Part shown: piece by piece, positions 24,748 through 33,415 of the stretch
Numbering within the stretch: position 1 is the first letter of the stretch
Layout of the letters: each line of letters opens with the position of its first letter
Source: an uncultured Bacteroidales bacterium
GTDB taxonomy: Bacteria > Bacteroidota > Bacteroidia > Bacteroidales > WCHB1-69
NCBI GenBank assembly: GCA_905235135.1
Contig: CAJOKR010000005.1
Coordinates: forward strand, 1-64,000
Length of the DNA stretch: 64,000 nucleotides
Direction of reading: 5' to 3'
Made by a program: the position numbers and the translations under genes
The notes under the pieces: model-generated
The model's database searches: none
Seen by the model: only the letters and a program-made list of their open reading frames with translations
What the model was told of the DNA's origin: nothing

Positions 24748-25466
24748 GACTGGCGGCTCATCAGGTGAATAAAAGCGTCTCCGAAGGTGGGTTGTCCCGA
24801 CTTGCGGACAACTTCTTCGGGCGTATCGACACCGAGGATGGTGCCGCCGCTGATAAGGGCCACGCGAGTACAGCGTTGGGCCTCGTCCATGTAAGGGGTT
24901 GACACAAGGATGGTGATGCCCTGTCGGCGGAGGTTCTGCAACATGTCCCAAAATTCCACACGGCTGACGACATCCACACCGGTGGTAGGTTCATCCAAGA
25001 AAAGCACGCGGGGTTTGTGGATGAGGGCACAGGAGAGGGCAAGTTTCTGCTTCATACCGCCGCTCAGTTTGCCGGCCTTGCGTTTGCGAAACGGCTCGAT
25101 CTGACTGTAGATAGGCGCCACGAGGTTGTAGTTTTCCTCAATTGTGGTGCCGAAAATGGAGGCGAAGAACTGCAAATTTTCCTCCACGCTGAGGTCGGGA
25201 TAGAGGGAAAAGCGGCCGGGCATATAGCCCACCTGCTGGCGGATGAGACGGTAATCCTTTACGAGATCGAGGCCGCAGACAGTGGCGGAACCCTCGTCAG
25301 GAAGTAGCAATGTAGTAAGAAGCCGGAACAGGGTGGTCTTGCCAGCGCCGTCAGGGCCGATCAGCCCAAATAGCTCGCCTTCGCCCACAGACAAACTTAC
25401 GCCATGCAGGGCCTGCACCTTGCCGTAGCGTTTCGAAATGCCATTGATCACTATCGATTCTTCCAT
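24744..25466 (-). CDS. ABC transporter ATP-binding protein 1 of efflux operon
   Basis: 240 residues from ATG 25466 ('MEESIVINGISKRYGKVQAL'). Walker A 'GLIGPDGAGKTTLFRLL', signature 'GKLSGGMKQKLALSCAL', Walker B 'RVLFLDEPTTGVD', H-loop region 'LVSTPYMDEAQRC' (the usual His is replaced by Pro-adjacent residues). Such a canonical half plus the degenerate half at 21749 correspond to the two halves fused in E. coli YbhF; here they are separate genes flanking the permeases. Confidence 0.9.
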   Translation of the reverse strand: MEESIVINGISKRYGKVQALHGVSLSVGEGELFGLIGPDGAGKTTLFRLLTTLLLPDEGSATVCGLDLVKDYRLIRQQVGYMPGRFSLYPDLSVEENLQFFASIFGTTIEENYNLVAPIYSQIEPFRKRKAGKLSGGMKQKLALSCALIHKPRVLFLDEPTTGVDVVSRVEFWDMLQNLRRQGITILVSTPYMDEAQRCTRVALISGGTILGVDTPEEVVRKSGQPTFGDAFIHLMSRQS

Positions 25467-25490
25467 AGCATTTCCGTTAATTTCTCTGGG

Positions 25491-25518
25491 GTGGAGACGC
25501 AATGCATTGCGTCCCTAC
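25491..25518. repeat. GTAGAGACGC palindrome, copy 6, inside the efflux operon
   Basis: Arms GTGGAGACGCAATG / CATTGCGTCCCTAC. It separates the membrane fusion gene from the first ATPase and supplies the TAG stop of the former (25515-25517). It could reduce expression of the downstream ATPase and permease genes. Confidence 0.85.
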
Positions 25519-26399
25519 AATTTCACCTCCCCGTAAAGTCCAATTTTCAGCCGTCCATCGTTCTTCACCGCAATTTTGGTGGCATAAACGAGGTTGGCAC
25601 GGCTGTTGCGGGTTTGGATGCCTTTGGGCGTGAACTCGCTTTCGGCGGAGATCCAGCACACAGTGCCTTCGTATTCGTACTGCTCATCACCGCCAAAGTC
25701 GGCAATCACCTTCACCTTCTGCCCGATTTTGACTTTTGAGAGCTGATCGGAGGTGAAAAAAGCACGGAGGAACATGTGTTCGAGGTCAGCGATTTTCATG
25801 ATGGGCATACCCACAACTGCCATCTCGCCCTGTTCCACGTATTTCACCAACACTGTGCCATCGATGGGCGATGCAATGCAGCTATTCGTCATAGCATTAT
25901 CTATCTGTTTGATCTGCCATTCCATAGCGGCAGCGTTGCCGTTGCTGGCGTTGCTGGTGCTGAGTGTCGAGAGGGTGGCGTCCAATTGGTTGCGGAGCAC
26001 ATTCAGATACGTCCGCGCATCATCGAGCTGTTTCTGTGTAGCGACATCATCACTCAGCAATCGTTCCACACGGGCCACTTCACGTTCCTGCTGCTGAATC
26101 TGTTCACGCAGCGATGACACCTGTTTTTCGGCGTTGGGCTTGCTATGCAACAAGGCCCTCTGCTGTTCTACGAGCTGTCCGCGTTGCAGGAAAAGTTGCA
26201 TGGTGTCAATCATGCCGACGCAGTCGCCTGCTTTCAGTGCTTGGCCTTCTTCCAAATCCAGGCTCAGCACCTTGCCCGACGTTTCGGCAGATATGGTGAC
26301 CTCTTTGGCCTCGAAAGTGCCTGTGGCATCGAATTCCTGATTCTTCTTGCAACCTGCCAGAAGCAGCAATGTGGCGACGAAAAGGAGACCTTTTTTCAT
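25515..26399 (-). CDS. Membrane fusion protein (HlyD/RND adaptor-like), lipoprotein
   Basis: 294 residues from ATG 26399 ('MKKGLLFVATLLLLAGCKKN'), with a clear lipobox (LAGC), so it is anchored in the inner membrane's outer leaflet. A biotinyl-lipoyl-like half ('ISAETSGKVLSLDLEEGQAL') is followed by a helical hairpin of about 90 residues and the returning half ('NSCIASPIDGTVLVKYVEQGEMA'). It bridges the ABC permeases to the TolC channel encoded just upstream (1-base gap). The stop codon is within the repeat at 25491-25518. Confidence 0.92.
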   Translation of the reverse strand: MKKGLLFVATLLLLAGCKKNQEFDATGTFEAKEVTISAETSGKVLSLDLEEGQALKAGDCVGMIDTMQLFLQRGQLVEQQRALLHSKPNAEKQVSSLREQIQQQEREVARVERLLSDDVATQKQLDDARTYLNVLRNQLDATLSTLSTSNASNGNAAAMEWQIKQIDNAMTNSCIASPIDGTVLVKYVEQGEMAVVGMPIMKIADLEHMFLRAFFTSDQLSKVKIGQKVKVIADFGGDEQYEYEGTVCWISAESEFTPKGIQTRNSRANLVYATKIAVKNDGRLKIGLYGEVKL

Positions 26400-26400
26400 C

Positions 26401-27693
26401 CTAATTGACATAAGTGGTATGTTTTAGTTCGTATTTTTTCTTGAGCAATTCAATTTGATGCAGTGCCTGTGCCGAAAGTGCCAGACCCTCATCCGTAACG
26501 GCATCCATCACATCCGTGATGCTGACGATACCGTTCTCATATTTGTTTTCAGCGGCGGTGCGTAACGAACGTCGCAGGGTCACAATACGCTCGTCATCAA
26601 CCAGCGTCTGCTCCAAACGGGCAATTTCGCTGTCTTCCTGCTTGATTTGCAAGTTGTTGTTGAAGTCAAACACCTCCCGTTGCAGCTTAATCTGCTGTTG
26701 TTTGTTCAGCAACTGCTCGTTGATACCTTTATTGCCGAACAGGGCAGAAACGTTCCATAAGGCACGCACGCCAACCACTGCGTTGAGGGTCCATTTGGCA
26801 TTCTGCATGCTCTCGAACATGTTCAAGCTGGGATAGCCGTACCAGCCTTGTGCGAAAAGGGAGAAGTGCGGGCGAGCGGCCGTTTTGAGCAGCCGTTTCT
26901 GTGCATCCAAATAGCTGAGTTTGGCATCCAACAGCTGCAACTCGGGACGGTTACTCTGGATGGTCGAAGGCAGGGTGGTGATGTCTTCGGGCATGGCCAG
27001 ACTGCCCTCGGTAATGGGTTGTCCGGTCAGCAGCGACAGCATCTGCCGGTAAGCATCTGCCGAGTAGCGCAGTTGGGTCATGGCTTGGTTGGCCTTCACC
27101 ATCTCCACCTCCACGGCATCAGCATCGCTTTCCAATGCCAGTTCGTTGTTTACCAACACATTGCAACGACGCTTGTTCTCTTCCAGAATCGCGATTTGCT
27201 TCTTGAGCTGTTCTTGTTGGGCTTCTAAAAGCAGGATGCCGAAGTAGATGTTGTCCACGCGGCTTTCCAGCTCGTAAAGAGCCACGTCGGCAGTAAGTCT
27301 CTCGGTCTTGGCCTGAGCTCGTGCGATGCCCTTTTCGGCAGCGGAACGGCCGCCATCGTAGATGTTTTGCGACAGATCAATGCCCACCATGTATTGGTCC
27401 CGCCTCATGCCCGGCATTTCGCAGTTCACTGTGGCAAGCAATTCATTCATCTCCTCGGGGAAAGTGGGGGCGTCGGTCTGCCAAGAGGCTTGTGCGATGA
27501 GCTGTATCTTCGGAATCCATCCGCTGGCGGCGTTACGGAGGCTGTATTGCTCACTTTGGTCGATCAGCCCGTACTCTTTGCTCACGGGATAGTGCTCGCG
27601 AGCTAATTGCCGGCAGGTCTCCAACGTAACCTGCTGGGCAAAAACAGAGACCGACAAAAATGTCAGCAATATGAGGAAAAACGATCGTTTCAT
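26401..27693 (-). CDS. TolC-family outer-membrane efflux channel
   Basis: 430 residues from ATG 27693 ('MKRSFFLILLTFLSVSVFAQ', signal peptide ending AQ), not the earlier track start. Two long helical OEP repeats are visible, with 'LETCRQLAREHYPVSKEYG' at the front and 'RSLRTAAENKYENGIVSITDVMDA' near the end, the usual end-of-repeat motif. It forms the trimeric exit channel for the efflux system encoded downstream. First gene of the operon, with a TATCTTTG box at 27805-27812. Confidence 0.92.
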   Translation of the reverse strand: MKRSFFLILLTFLSVSVFAQQVTLETCRQLAREHYPVSKEYGLIDQSEQYSLRNAASGWIPKIQLIAQASWQTDAPTFPEEMNELLATVNCEMPGMRRDQYMVGIDLSQNIYDGGRSAAEKGIARAQAKTERLTADVALYELESRVDNIYFGILLLEAQQEQLKKQIAILEENKRRCNVLVNNELALESDADAVEVEMVKANQAMTQLRYSADAYRQMLSLLTGQPITEGSLAMPEDITTLPSTIQSNRPELQLLDAKLSYLDAQKRLLKTAARPHFSLFAQGWYGYPSLNMFESMQNAKWTLNAVVGVRALWNVSALFGNKGINEQLLNKQQQIKLQREVFDFNNNLQIKQEDSEIARLEQTLVDDERIVTLRRSLRTAAENKYENGIVSITDVMDAVTDEGLALSAQALHQIELLKKKYELKHTTYVN

Positions 27694-27804
27694 ATTTCTA
27701 TGTAACTGTGCAAAAGCACTTTCAGTTCTCTGTTTAGCGTAAAGCGTTTTGCACATAGGCTATTGTAAAATTACTACTATTTTTATTTGTCAAATAATCG
27801 GCGG

Positions 27805-27812
27805 CAAAGATA
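27805..27812 (-). promoter_or_regulatory. -7 box for the efflux operon (TATCTTTG)
   Basis: CAAAGATA on + reads TATCTTTG on -, 112 bases before the TolC start. No neighbouring regulator gene (TetR or MarR type) is visible. Confidence 0.5.
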
Positions 27813-27920
27813 CAACTTTTTAGCGTGCCTTCCTATAAAAAAAACCCTCATAACTCGCATCTTTGTACAGACCTAATTTCTGTATAAATGTGCGAGTTAC
27901 GAAGGAGGGCGATTGCGAAA

Positions 27921-27944
27921 AAGACGCAATATTCCGCGTCTCTA
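27921..27944. repeat. Degenerate GTAGAGACGC palindrome, copy 7
   Basis: AGACGC-AATATTCC-GCGTCT with the outer CTCTA kept on one side only. It contributes the TAG stop of pyrI (27942-27944). Confidence 0.6.
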
Positions 27945-28374
27945 TTTCACCGGGTAAGGAACCACGATGTCGTCGCAGTATTCGCAGCGGTAGGAGCGTT
28001 TCTCCTTATCCACGAGGTGGAAGACGTGCGGGAAATAGTGCTCCACAGAGGTGACGCAGCGCGGGTTTTTGCAGCGGATGATATTCTCCACTCTGTCAGG
28101 CACTTCCAACTTCACCTTCTTGATGGTCTTCCCCTCTTCGATGATATTCACCGTGGCATTCGGGTCGATCAGCCCGAGGAAATCATAATTGATGTCGATG
28201 ACATTGTTGATCTTGATGATGTCCTTCTTGCCCATCTTCTGGCTGTAGGCGTTGCAGATAAGCGCGACATTATAATCGGCCTTGTCGAGGTTCAGATATG
28301 AACACCTGGATTCCGTAGCCGGCGGTAATGTGGTCGATGACAATACCTTTTTCTATACTGGTGATTTCTAACAT
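27942..28374 (-). pseudogene. pyrI: Aspartate carbamoyltransferase regulatory chain PyrI, apparent frameshift near codon 25
   Basis: ATG 28374 starts 'MLEITSIEKGIVIDHITAG' and 'YGIQVF', the classic PyrI N-terminus, then goes out of frame near 28299. The track ORF 27942-28343 carries the rest in another frame: 'YLNLDKADYNVALICNAYSQ', nucleotide-binding part, and the zinc domain with four Cys ('CKNPRC...YRCEYCDD'). Adding two bases (TTC AAG TAT in place of TTC A TAT) rejoins the halves. PyrI gives allosteric control to PyrB. All other features look intact, so this may be an error in the sequence rather than a dead gene. It lies downstream of pyrB in the usual pyrBI order. Confidence 0.85.
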
Positions 28375-28414
28375 GATGTTTCTAATTAAGGGTGTTGTTT
28401 CTTATTCTCTTTTT

Positions 28415-28472
28415 TGACTTAAGACTTGAGACTTAGGACTTAAACGTCTCAAGTCTCAAATCTTACGTCTAA
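28415..28472. repeat. GACTTGAGAC word repeat between pyrB and pyrI
   Basis: GACTTGAGAC (28423-28432) and GTCTCAAGTC (28446-28455) form a perfect 10-bp inverted repeat, with further ACTTAAG words around. No T run follows on the minus strand, so it is not an obvious terminator. Same family as 14301-14390, 38162-38220 and 44553-44620. Confidence 0.65.
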
Positions 28473-29392
28473 TAAATGCCTAAAAGTTTCAAAATCAAAG
28501 CCATACGGACATACATGCCGTTCTTGGCCTGCTGGAAATATTGTGCTCTCGGGTCGTCATCAACCTCAGTGCTGATTTCGTTGACGCGGGGCAGCGGGTG
28601 CAGGATGTAGGTGTCGGGACGGGCGTAGGACATCTTCTCCTTGTCGAGGATGAAGCGGTCTTTCAGGCGGATGTAGTCTTCTTCGTTGAAGAAACGTTCA
28701 CGCTGCACGCGGGTCATGTAGAGGAAGTCGAGTTGGTTCATGTAGGGCTCCATTTGGTCAACCTCTTGGAAGGGAATACCTCTCTTGCGGACCACCTCTT
28801 CGCGGATGTATTCCGGCACGCGCAGCTCCTCGGGGGAGATGAAGATGAACTTGACGCCCTCGTAGTTGCTGAGGAACTTGACCAGGGAGTGCACTGTGCG
28901 GCCGAATTTGAGGTCGCCGCAGAAGCCGTAGGTCTTGTTTTCCACGTTTCCGCGCAGCCGCTCGATGGTGAGGATGTCGGTGAGGGTCTGCGTGGGGTGT
29001 TGGTGACCGCCGTCGCCGGCGTTGATCAGCGGCATGTGGATGTAGTGGCTGGCCAGACGCGGGGCGCCCTCCTTGGGATGGCGCATAGCCGCGATGTCGG
29101 CGTAGCATTCCACGGTGCGCAATGTGTCGGCGATGCTCTCACCCTTTGCGGTGGAAGAGGAAGCGGCCTCGGAGAAACCGATCACCTGGCCTCCCAAGCG
29201 CAGCATGGCCGTTTCGAAGCTCAAGCGCGTGCGCGTGCTGGGCTCATAAAAAAGAGTTGCCAGGATCTTGCCTTCGCAACTCTTGCTGTACTTCGCCGGA
29301 TCGGCGATGATCTGGTGACCCAAGTCGAAAATTTCACGGAATTCCTCGCGCGTGAAATCGTTGGGGTCGATCAAACTTCTGTTTTTTAACAT
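28469..29392 (-). CDS. pyrB: Aspartate carbamoyltransferase catalytic chain
   Basis: 307 residues. It condenses carbamoyl phosphate with aspartate in pyrimidine synthesis. Carbamoyl-phosphate site '[16 protein letters not shown]' (STRTR) and the '[22 protein letters not shown]' loop are intact, as is '[16 protein letters not shown]'. The start at ATG 29392 gives the family N-terminus '[14 protein letters not shown]'. pyrI follows 94 bases downstream in the same direction. A TATTTTTG box lies at 29483-29490. Confidence 0.95.
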   Translation of the reverse strand: MLKNRSLIDPNDFTREEFREIFDLGHQIIADPAKYSKSCEGKILATLFYEPSTRTRLSFETAMLRLGGQVIGFSEAASSSTAKGESIADTLRTVECYADIAAMRHPKEGAPRLASHYIHMPLINAGDGGHQHPTQTLTDILTIERLRGNVENKTYGFCGDLKFGRTVHSLVKFLSNYEGVKFIFISPEELRVPEYIREEVVRKRGIPFQEVDQMEPYMNQLDFLYMTRVQRERFFNEEDYIRLKDRFILDKEKMSYARPDTYILHPLPRVNEISTEVDDDPRAQYFQQAKNGMYVRMALILKLLGIY

Positions 29393-29482
29393 AATAAACC
29401 TCCTATATTTTTAATTATTAACAACTTCCATATTTCGCGACGGCCTTTTCCTCCCCTAAATTTACCAAATACAAAACCAATG

Positions 29483-29490
29483 CAAAAATA
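29483..29490 (-). promoter_or_regulatory. -7 box for pyrBI (TATTTTTG)
   Basis: CAAAAATA on + reads TATTTTTG on -, 91 bases upstream of the pyrB ATG. I see no clear attenuator or UTP-sensing structure in the leader. Confidence 0.4.
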
Positions 29491-29563
29491 GTATTTTTTT
29501 AGGATGATGCGTTAAGCGAAGAAAAAAAATATTGCCACTTATTGCAAATACGCCCAATTATTG

Positions 29564-29571
29564 TACTTTTG
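29564..29571 (+). promoter_or_regulatory. Promoter for the PheC-like lipoprotein (TTG-N19-TACTTTTG)
   Basis: TACTTTTG fits TAnnTTTG, and TTG at 29542-29544 lies 19 bases before it, the spacing expected for the Bacteroidetes -33 element. The start codon is at 29607. Confidence 0.6.
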
Positions 29572-29606
29572 CGCATTGTTTAGGAATACAACGAACTACC
29601 ATAAAA

Positions 29607-30407
29607 ATGAGAAAGAACCTCATACGGGTGCTCGCCGCCATCCTCGTCTGCGGCGCAATGATCCTCACTTCATGCAAACCGCAAAAGGACATTCGGCCCA
29701 CCGTGCAGCGGATTCAGGAGCGCGGGGTGCTGCTGGTCGGCACCACCGGCGACTACCGTCCGCTCTCCTATCTGGAGGCCGACAGCACCTATTGGGGCTT
29801 CGAAATCGACATGGCCGAAGAGATGGCCCGGCAGTTGGGGATTGGGGTCGTGTTTGTTCCTACCTCATGGCCCACACTGACCGCCGACGTGCTGGCGGAA
29901 CCGCAGGCTTTCGACCTTGCCGTCAGCGGCATCACCATCACCGAGGCCCGGCTCGAAATCATGGCAATGAGCGACGGTTACTTGGCCAACGGCAAGACCA
30001 TCCTCTGTCGTGCGGAAGATTCGACACGCTTTCGGTCGTTGGAGGACATTGACAAGCCCGAAGTGCGGGTGATGGTGAATCCCGGCGGGCTGAACGAGCA
30101 GTTCGCCCGTGAGCATCTCACCCACGCCACGATCATCGTCCACCCGAGCAATGAGGAGATTCCCGGGTTGGTGGCCCAAGGCGAGGCCGATGTGATGATT
30201 ACCGAAATCACCGAGGCCCCGTGGTACGTCCAGAACGACCCACGCCTTGCCGCCCCCCTGATGGCCACTCCCTTCACCCACAGCGAAATCGGCGTTTTGA
30301 TGCGCCAGGGCCAGGACGACCTTTTGCAGTTCACCAACGAGATGATTCGTCAGATGAAGGCCGACGGCTCGCTGGAGCGGATGAGGGAGAGGTACGGGCT
30401 GAGGTAA
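29607..30407 (+). CDS. Periplasmic solute-binding-family lipoprotein, PheC (cyclohexadienyl dehydratase)-like
   Basis: 266 residues from ATG 29607 ('MRKNLIRVLAAILVCGAMILTSC', lipobox LTSC). Family 3 solute-binding fold: 'GVLLVGTTGDYRPLSYLEAD', 'GFEIDMAEEMARQLGIGVVF', 'DLAVSGITITEARLE'. Several stretches match what I recall of PheC, the periplasmic cyclohexadienyl/arogenate dehydratase, notably 'VPTSWPTLTADV', 'RVMVNPGGLNEQFAREHL' and 'ATIIVHPSNEEI'. This suggests an enzyme making phenylpyruvate or phenylalanine outside the cytoplasm rather than a transporter subunit. No permease or ATPase gene is adjacent, which fits. A plain amino-acid-binding role remains possible. Confidence 0.65.
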   Translation: MRKNLIRVLAAILVCGAMILTSCKPQKDIRPTVQRIQERGVLLVGTTGDYRPLSYLEADSTYWGFEIDMAEEMARQLGIGVVFVPTSWPTLTADVLAEPQAFDLAVSGITITEARLEIMAMSDGYLANGKTILCRAEDSTRFRSLEDIDKPEVRVMVNPGGLNEQFAREHLTHATIIVHPSNEEIPGLVAQGEADVMITEITEAPWYVQNDPRLAAPLMATPFTHSEIGVLMRQGQDDLLQFTNEMIRQMKADGSLERMRERYGLR

Positions 30408-30426
30408 ACAGACAAACAAAAAATCG

Positions 30427-30434
30427 TATCTTTG
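30427..30434 (+). promoter_or_regulatory. -7 box for the xylulokinase-like gene (TATCTTTG)
   Basis: TATCTTTG 25 bases before ATG 30459, exact consensus. It supports that start over the track start at 30432. Confidence 0.55.
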
Positions 30435-30458
30435 CCGTCCAATATAAGATTTCGAGTT

Positions 30459-31949
30459 ATGGATTGTTTCTTAGGCATTGATTTGGGCAGTTCGTCCGTG
30501 AAGGTGTCCGTGATGGACGGCATGAGCGGGCAGGTGGTCGCGAAGAGCTTCGCGCCGGAGAGCGAGGCTCCCATCCTCTCCGTTCGCAACGGTTGGGCGG
30601 AGCAGAATCCCGACGACTGGTGGACCTACCTGAAAACGGCGCTGTGGCAGGCGATGGCCTCCGGCAACGTGAAAGCGGAGGATGTGAAAGCCGTCGGTAT
30701 TACCTACCAAATGCACGGATTGGTGCTGGTGGACAGGGATTTGCGCATGCTTCGACCCAGTATCATCTGGTGCGACAGCCGTGCGGTGCCCTACGGGGAA
30801 AAGGCTTTCGAGGAGCTCGGTCACGACTACTGCCTGACGCACCTGCTCAATTCGCCCGGTAACTTTACGGCGGCGAAGTTAGCTTGGGTGCGCGAGAACG
30901 AACCTGAGGTTTTCGATACAATATATAAGTACATGTTGCCCGGCGATTATCTCGCTATGCGGATGACCGGCGAGGTGCGTACTACAGTGCCCGGTCTTTC
31001 GGAGGGAATGAGCTGGGATTTTGCTGATAACAAGGTGTCAGACAAGCTGTTATACTTTTTCGGCATTCCAAGAGAAATGGTTGCGGAGACGGTTCCCACT
31101 TTTGGGGAGCAAGGCCGTATTTCAGCTTCCGCTGCTGCCGAACTGGGGCTCTCTGCGGGTACACCAATTTGCTACCGTTCCGGTGACCAACCCAACAACG
31201 CCTTCTCCCTCAATGTACTGAATCCTGGCGAGATTGCAGCTACGGCGGGCACTTCCGGGGTGGTTTATGGCATCAGCGACCGCGTGAGTACAGACCCGCG
31301 TTCTCGCATCAACATGTTCGCGCACGTGAACCATTCGGCCTCCGAGCCGCGCATCGGGGTGATGCACTGCACCAACGGCGTGGGCATCCTCAATGCCTGG
31401 ATGAAACGGATGGTGGCACCGCAACTGTCCTACAGCCAGTTCAACGATTTGGCGGCGCAATCCCCCATCGGTTCCGAAGGGGTGACGATACTGCCATTCG
31501 GCAACGGAGCGGAACGCATTCTCGAAAACCGCCAGATTGGTTCGACAATCCACGGAATTAACTTCAACAATCATAGTGCCAGTACGTTAGCTCGTGCTGC
31601 CCAAGAAGGGGTGGCCTTCTCGTTCAAGTACGGAATGGACATCATGCAGGCCACGGGCATGGACACGAAGGTGATTCGCGCCGGCCACGCCAATATGTTC
31701 CTAAGCCCCATTTTCCGCACTACCCTGGCTTCAGTTGCCGATGCGGTGATCGAGTTGTATGAGACAGACGGATCGGTTGGTGTGGCTACGGGAGCGGCTC
31801 TCGGATGCGGCTATTACACGTCGCCCGAGGAGGCTTTCCGCCCGCTGCGCAAAATAGAAGTGGTGACCCCGGACAGGAGTCACCACGAAGAGTATCTTGA
31901 AGCGTATGCCCGCTGGGAGGATGTCCTGCAGCGGGAACTCAACGCTTAG
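30459..31949 (+). CDS. xylB: FGGY carbohydrate kinase, xylulokinase-like
   Basis: 496 residues from ATG 30459. FGGY-family sugar kinase with the phosphate-1 loop 'CFLGIDLGSSSVKVSVMDG', the substrate region 'GITYQMHGLVLVDRD' characteristic of xylulokinases, 'IIWCDSRAVPYGEKAF', and the C-terminal adenosine loop 'VIRAGHANMFLSPIFRTT'. It phosphorylates D-xylulose or a similar ketose with ATP in the cytoplasm. No xylose isomerase or transporter is next to it, so the natural substrate is not fixed by context. It converges with ftsZ, overlapping by 4 bases. Confidence 0.85.
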   Translation: MDCFLGIDLGSSSVKVSVMDGMSGQVVAKSFAPESEAPILSVRNGWAEQNPDDWWTYLKTALWQAMASGNVKAEDVKAVGITYQMHGLVLVDRDLRMLRPSIIWCDSRAVPYGEKAFEELGHDYCLTHLLNSPGNFTAAKLAWVRENEPEVFDTIYKYMLPGDYLAMRMTGEVRTTVPGLSEGMSWDFADNKVSDKLLYFFGIPREMVAETVPTFGEQGRISASAAAELGLSAGTPICYRSGDQPNNAFSLNVLNPGEIAATAGTSGVVYGISDRVSTDPRSRINMFAHVNHSASEPRIGVMHCTNGVGILNAWMKRMVAPQLSYSQFNDLAAQSPIGSEGVTILPFGNGAERILENRQIGSTIHGINFNNHSASTLARAAQEGVAFSFKYGMDIMQATGMDTKVIRAGHANMFLSPIFRTTLASVADAVIELYETDGSVGVATGAALGCGYYTSPEEAFRPLRKIEVVTPDRSHHEEYLEAYARWEDVLQRELNA

Positions 31950-33373
31950 TCGGCAAATCCGTGAAAGACGTCGAAAGTGTCGTCTTTCAGCTCGTAATAG
32001 ACCGCATTGCTGGGCTCTTCCACGGCCACCTGCGGCTTGCTTTGCACGGTGGAAAATACGTCGCTGCTGCGGTTGATGGCCGGTTGGTTTACCATTTTGA
32101 AAAAGTCATCGTCATTGTCGTAGTCAATGCCCTTGAATAACTCGGAGGTGTCATTGTTGTGAATGGAAATTGGCTCTGCCGGGGTGAAGGGCGTCTCCAT
32201 GCTTCTCATATCGGGGAACGTAGGATTGGCAATCACCGGCTCTTTCTCAGCCTCAATCGGTTGCGTTTCGGTAACCATCTGGTCCTGCTCCTTGGTGAAC
32301 TCCTCAACCCGTTTCTCCGTATCTTCCACTTGAGGATTTTCCTCCACAACGTTGGTGATGGTCTCGCCGGAACCGTTGATGATGATTTCGGACTGCTCGT
32401 CGTGGGCGGAGTCGAAATTGGTGACCACGAGGGAGAGTTTGATGTTGTCGCCAAGACTCTCGTCGAGGCCATGCCCCCAAATGACGTGCACGTTGTCGGC
32501 CTGCATGTCGTCAAAACGGTCTTGCAGGACTTCAAGTTCGCCCATGGTGATCTGCTTGGAAGGACCGTAGGTGACGAAGAAGAGGAAGTTTTTGGCATCG
32601 CTGATGTCTGCATTTTCGAGCAGCGGGCAGTTGAGTACATCGTCGAGCACTTTCTGCACACGGTCTTCGCCTTGTGCGGTGGCAATGCCGAGGAGGGCCT
32701 TGCCGCTGTGCTCCATGATGGACTTCACATCGTTGAAATCGACGTTCTGACCGTAGGTGACGGTGATGATTTCGGCCACGCACTTCACGGCGTTTTTGAG
32801 GATGTCATCAACCTGACCGTATGCCTCGTTGATGGGCAGCGAGTTGTAGTACTTCATCAGGTTCTGGTTGTTGACAATGATGAGGGAATCCACAAATTTG
32901 CTCATCTCCTCGATACCCTTCTCAGCGGCGGCTTTGATGCGTTTGCCCTCGAATTTGAAGGGTTCGGTCACGACGCCGACGGTAAGGATGCCCATCTCCT
33001 TGGCCACTTTGGCAACCACGGGGGAGGCGCCTGTACCGGTACCTTTTCCCATGCCAGCGGCGATAAAGAGCATCTTTGTGTTCTCACCGATAAATTCCTT
33101 GATTTTGTCTTCGCTCTTGGAGGCGAACTCGCGAGCCACGTCAGGATTAGCACCCGCACCCAAACCGCTGCCTAACAGCAGTTTGTCTTGTATCTTGCAA
33201 GCGTCCAAGTGACATTTGTCGGTGTTGCAGACCAGATAGTCAACCCCTTGGATGCCTTCCGCATACATGTGCTGCACGGCATTGCTGCCGCCGCCGCCCA
33301 CACCAATCACTTTGATGGTGGACATGTTTTCTTTCGCTCCGAAGTCGGGTGTAAAATTGATACTTTCTTCCAT
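31946..33373 (-). CDS. ftsZ: Cell division protein FtsZ
   Basis: 475 residues, tubulin-like GTPase that forms the division ring. N-terminal GTPase: 'IKVIGVGGGGSNAVQHMY', tubulin signature 'GMGKGTGTGASPVVA', T7-loop region 'VDFNDVKSIMEHSGKALLG'. A long linker of about 130 residues rich in Glu, Val and Thr separates the core from the C-terminal peptide ('VFHGFAD'), a Bacteroidetes-type extended linker. It follows ftsA by 42 bases in the ftsQ-ftsA-ftsZ run. Confidence 0.97.
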   Translation of the reverse strand: MEESINFTPDFGAKENMSTIKVIGVGGGGSNAVQHMYAEGIQGVDYLVCNTDKCHLDACKIQDKLLLGSGLGAGANPDVAREFASKSEDKIKEFIGENTKMLFIAAGMGKGTGTGASPVVAKVAKEMGILTVGVVTEPFKFEGKRIKAAAEKGIEEMSKFVDSLIIVNNQNLMKYYNSLPINEAYGQVDDILKNAVKCVAEIITVTYGQNVDFNDVKSIMEHSGKALLGIATAQGEDRVQKVLDDVLNCPLLENADISDAKNFLFFVTYGPSKQITMGELEVLQDRFDDMQADNVHVIWGHGLDESLGDNIKLSLVVTNFDSAHDEQSEIIINGSGETITNVVEENPQVEDTEKRVEEFTKEQDQMVTETQPIEAEKEPVIANPTFPDMRSMETPFTPAEPISIHNNDTSELFKGIDYDNDDDFFKMVNQPAINRSSDVFSTVQSKPQVAVEEPSNAVYYELKDDTFDVFHGFAD

Positions 33374-33415
33374 ATTTATGTGTCTTTACTTTCGGTTAAG
33401 GTATTGGTTTTTTGG

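Noticed and set aside
32159-33175. 338-residue plus-strand ORF over ftsZ
   Set aside because: Shadow of ftsZ; biased Val/Gly/Asp/His composition and no start or promoter signal.
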